A DNA stretch of 33,667 bases from Acanthaster planci (lineage: Eukaryota; Echinodermata; Asteroidea; Valvatida; Acanthasteridae). This document shows, in pieces, positions 31,240-33,667 of this stretch (positions are counted from its first letter, which is position 1; the number at the start of each line of letters is the position of its first letter). Under the pieces are notes generated by a model. The model ran no database searches, had not been told where the DNA came from, and saw only the letters and a list, made by a program, of their open reading frames with translations. The position numbers and the translations under genes are program-made. The stretch covers positions 27,253 through 60,919 of the forward strand of contig NW_019091733.1 of assembly GCF_001949145.1 (NCBI RefSeq), written 5' to 3'.

Positions 31240-32650
31240 ATGTTGACGGATGTTGAATTCGACTTCAGGCACAATAGTCCCTTAAGCGACCAAGAATGGA
31301 GATGGACTTTTTGAACTTGTGAGAAACTAAACTTATGCGGCCCGATGAAAAGCAAAGGTAAACTGAACTTTTAACAAATGTGTTTCCAATTCTGTTTGTC
31401 GGATGATCTGAGGATTGGTGTTCGTTTTTTGGACAACGATCTTTTCAAGGAACCAAGAATGATGCTGGACATTCGTGAACTTTTGAGAAACTGAACTTGA
31501 GGGCCTATGGCCCACTGAAAAATGTGAACTGAACTTTTAGAAATGTTTGAAATTGTGTTATTTTGTCGAATGATCTGAGGATCGATGTTCGTCGTTGGCA
31601 CAACGGTCCATCAAGGAACGAAGAATTAAGCTAGACATTTGTGAACTTGTCAGAAACTGCACATTTTGTGAACTTGTGAAAAACTGAACCCGTAACATAA
31701 TGAAAAAAAGGACACCGAACTTTTAAATGTGATTAGAATTGTGTGTTATTTTGTCGAATGATCTGAGGATTGATGTACTTCGTTTGCACAATGGTCCATC
31801 AAGGAACAAAGAATTAAGCTAGACATTTGTGAACTTGTCAGAAACTGCACATTTTGTGAACTTGTGAAAAACTGAACCCGTAACATAATGAAAAAAGGAC
31901 ACCGAACTTTTAAATGTGATTAGAATTGTGTGTTATTTTGTCAAATGATCTGAGGATTGATGTACTTCGTCGGCACAAGGGTCCCTCAAGGAACGAAGAA
32001 TCAAGCTGGATATTTGTGAACTTGTCAGAAACTACACATTTTGTGACCTTGTGAAAAACTGAACTCATGACATAATGAAAAAAATACACTGAACTTTTTA
32101 ATGTGATTGAAATTGTGTGTTATTTTGTCGAATGATCTGATAATTGATGTACTTCGTTGGCGCAACGATGCCTCAAGGAACGAAGAGTCGAGCTGGACAT
32201 TTGTGAACTTGTCAGAATCTGCACATTTTGTGACCTTGTGAAAAACTGAACTCATGACATAATGAAAAAAAGTACACTGAACCTTTAAATGTGATTGAAA
32301 TTGTGTGTTATTTTGTCGAATGATCTGAGAATTGATGTACTTCGTTGGCACAACGGTCCCTCAAGGAACGAAGAATCGAGCTGGACATTTGTGAACTTGT
32401 GAAAAACTAAACTCTAGGGCCTATGGCCCACTGGAAAAAGTGAACTGAACTTCTAGTAATGTGTTTGAAATTGTGTGTTTATGTCGAATGACCTGAGGAT
32501 TGATGTAAGTCGTTACCACAATAGTCCTTCAAGGAACGAGGAATCAAGATGGACATTTGTGAACTTGTGAAAAACTGAACCCAATGAAAACAGTGAACTG
32601 AACTCTTAAATGCGATTGCAATAGTGTGTTATTTTGTCGAATGATCTGAT
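31240..32650 (+). repeat. Tandem array of 168-187 bp units
   Basis: About eight units, recognised by GTCGAATGATCTGAGGATTG near 31402, 31571, 31760, 31947, 32134, 32321, 32489 and 32641. The four central units are 187 bp and contain an internal near-duplication (GAACTTGTCAGAAACTGCAC then GTGAACTTGTGAAAAACTG). Units on each side are shorter (about 168 bp) and carry the palindrome GGGCCTATGGCCC at 31501-31513 and 32417-32429. The units have frequent stops and no coding potential. Confidence 0.9.
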
Positions 32651-33365
32651 TGACGATTTGGACTCGTACCAAGCACCGTGGTGAGTTTGATGTTTAATTT
32701 GCCTAAAGATCAGACCCCGAGGTAGGTGGTATTGAATTATATGACCGTAGTCGGGTAGTTTTGTCTTGAAGAAATTTCCAAATGTGTCAAACAGGACAAA
32801 ATGCAAATATCCTTCACGGTTTTCTAAAATGACGAAGCAAATCCTTGAAAATTTGGTCAAAAGAACGTATCTTCGAAACATCTCTGTACGGTATATTTAA
32901 GTGCTCTTTTTGTTTGCACGAAACGTATCCTATTCGGCCTTTTGTGCGTAACCCAAATTCCGGACGAAAACAATCAGAATGAGACGAGCGGTCCAACGGT
33001 GTTGAAATTTGTTTATGAATGAAACGAGCGCGGTCCTTCATGAAGTTGAATGGCGCGGTATGTGACCAGGTGCAACGTGCTGGCTTCGAACTGTCAACAA
33101 CTCCAGGGCTTAAGATAAATGGACAAACTGCAGAGGGCTCTAATGATTTTCGAAGTAGACTTAATTTTTTTTCTCAGTCTTGGAATTCCTTCCATAGCTT
33201 ATGAGTTTACAAGGATTAAAAAGGAAAATTAACATTAACAGTGATTTCAATATGTTTATATAGTATATGTATAAGAATATTAGAATAGCCTCACTGTTGT
33301 AAATTGGTTCATTAAAGTTGTAAGTTCAGGGGAAAGCGACAGGACTAATGTTCATCTACTGAAAT
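32651..33365. other. Non-coding spacer between two tandem arrays
   Basis: No gene recognised. Contains a TTCGAA string near 33085 that on the minus strand resembles a tRNA B box, but no A box or fold supports it. Confidence 0.4.
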
Positions 33366-33369
33366 ATGT

Positions 33370-33667
33370 GTAAAGTATTAGGATCAAAAGACAACGGCGG
33401 GACCGTTGTCCGGTTGAATGTGTGTAACCTTAAAAAATCCAACGAAAATTGCTTGAAAGATGCATTAATCGCAAACATGGACGACGGCGAGACTGTTGTC
33501 CCAGTGGATTATGCATTGAAAGAAAGAAGGTGGAACTGTTTTCTAACAATAGAATTATGAATAATTTATGGAGACAAAAGGACGACGGCGGGTCTGTTGT
33601 CCAAGTGGATTATGCATTGAAAGAAAGAAGGTGGAACTGTTATCCAACAATTGAATTATGAATAATT
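33370..33667 (+). repeat. 101-bp tandem repeat with hairpin, running off the right edge
   Basis: Units begin near 33390, 33480 and 33581. Units two and three share GTGGATTATGCATTGAAAG and GAATTATGAATAATT almost perfectly; unit one is diverged. Each unit opens with a hairpin sequence, perfect in unit one (GACAACGG, loop CGGGA, CCGTTGTC) and imperfect in the others. The same peptide-like string appears in two different frames because 101 is not a multiple of three, which argues against coding. Confidence 0.8.

Noticed and set aside
33366-33661. Repetitive protein-coding gene (VDYALKERRWNC repeats)
   Set aside because: The repeat period is 101 bp, so the peptide changes frame from unit to unit and no single frame encodes it repeatedly.

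Overview
The window is eukaryotic nuclear DNA: spliced genes with GT..AG introns, tRNA-derived SINE remnants, short inverted-repeat (MITE-like) elements, minisatellites, and many copies of the self-complementary TACATG hexamer. Protein content and repeat style suggest a marine invertebrate, most likely an invertebrate deuterostome (echinoderm, amphioxus or hemichordate type). The sequence alone does not fix the species. There is one ambiguous base (N at 5115).

Three genes could be reconstructed exon by exon. (1) Minus strand, 9444 down to 249 and running off the left edge: a fusion of a sugar-1-phosphate nucleotidyltransferase with a glucuronokinase-type GHMP kinase. At least 11 coding exons are visible and together encode about 369 residues, still open at the window edge. 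(2) Plus strand, 9663-11931: SDHD, the small membrane anchor of mitochondrial complex II, complete in four exons (150 aa). (3) Plus strand, 17389-24576: PTPMT1, the mitochondrial phosphatidylglycerophosphate phosphatase of cardiolipin synthesis, complete in four exons (193 aa). Genes 1 and 2 are head to head with 218 bp between start codons, so they probably share a bidirectional promoter; a YY1-type AAGATGGCGGC element overlaps the SDHD start codon.

Region by region: 1-9444 holds the fusion gene. Its introns carry a 680-bp pentamer satellite capped by G-quadruplex motifs, two related MITEs, and a roughly 667-bp tandem duplication containing one exon, which may be an unmerged haplotype because the N lies at its junction. 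9445-11931 is the promoter and SDHD, with a SINE in intron 3. 11932-17388 is intergenic, with a palindromic tRNA-like foldback element, a TIR element and interleaved duplications. 17389-24576 is PTPMT1. Its intron 3 contains two minisatellites, one of which repeats the sequence of the exon-4 splice acceptor about ten times. 24577-33667 has no recognisable gene; it holds a hairpin element, a tRNA-like SINE, a possible CCAAT/E2F promoter, a 168-187 bp tandem array, and a 101-bp array at the right edge.

SDHD and PTPMT1 both serve the inner mitochondrial membrane, but their proximity may be coincidental. The most notable observations are the fused nucleotidyltransferase-kinase gene in an animal, the amplified splice acceptor in PTPMT1, and the duplicated exon 6 of the fusion gene.
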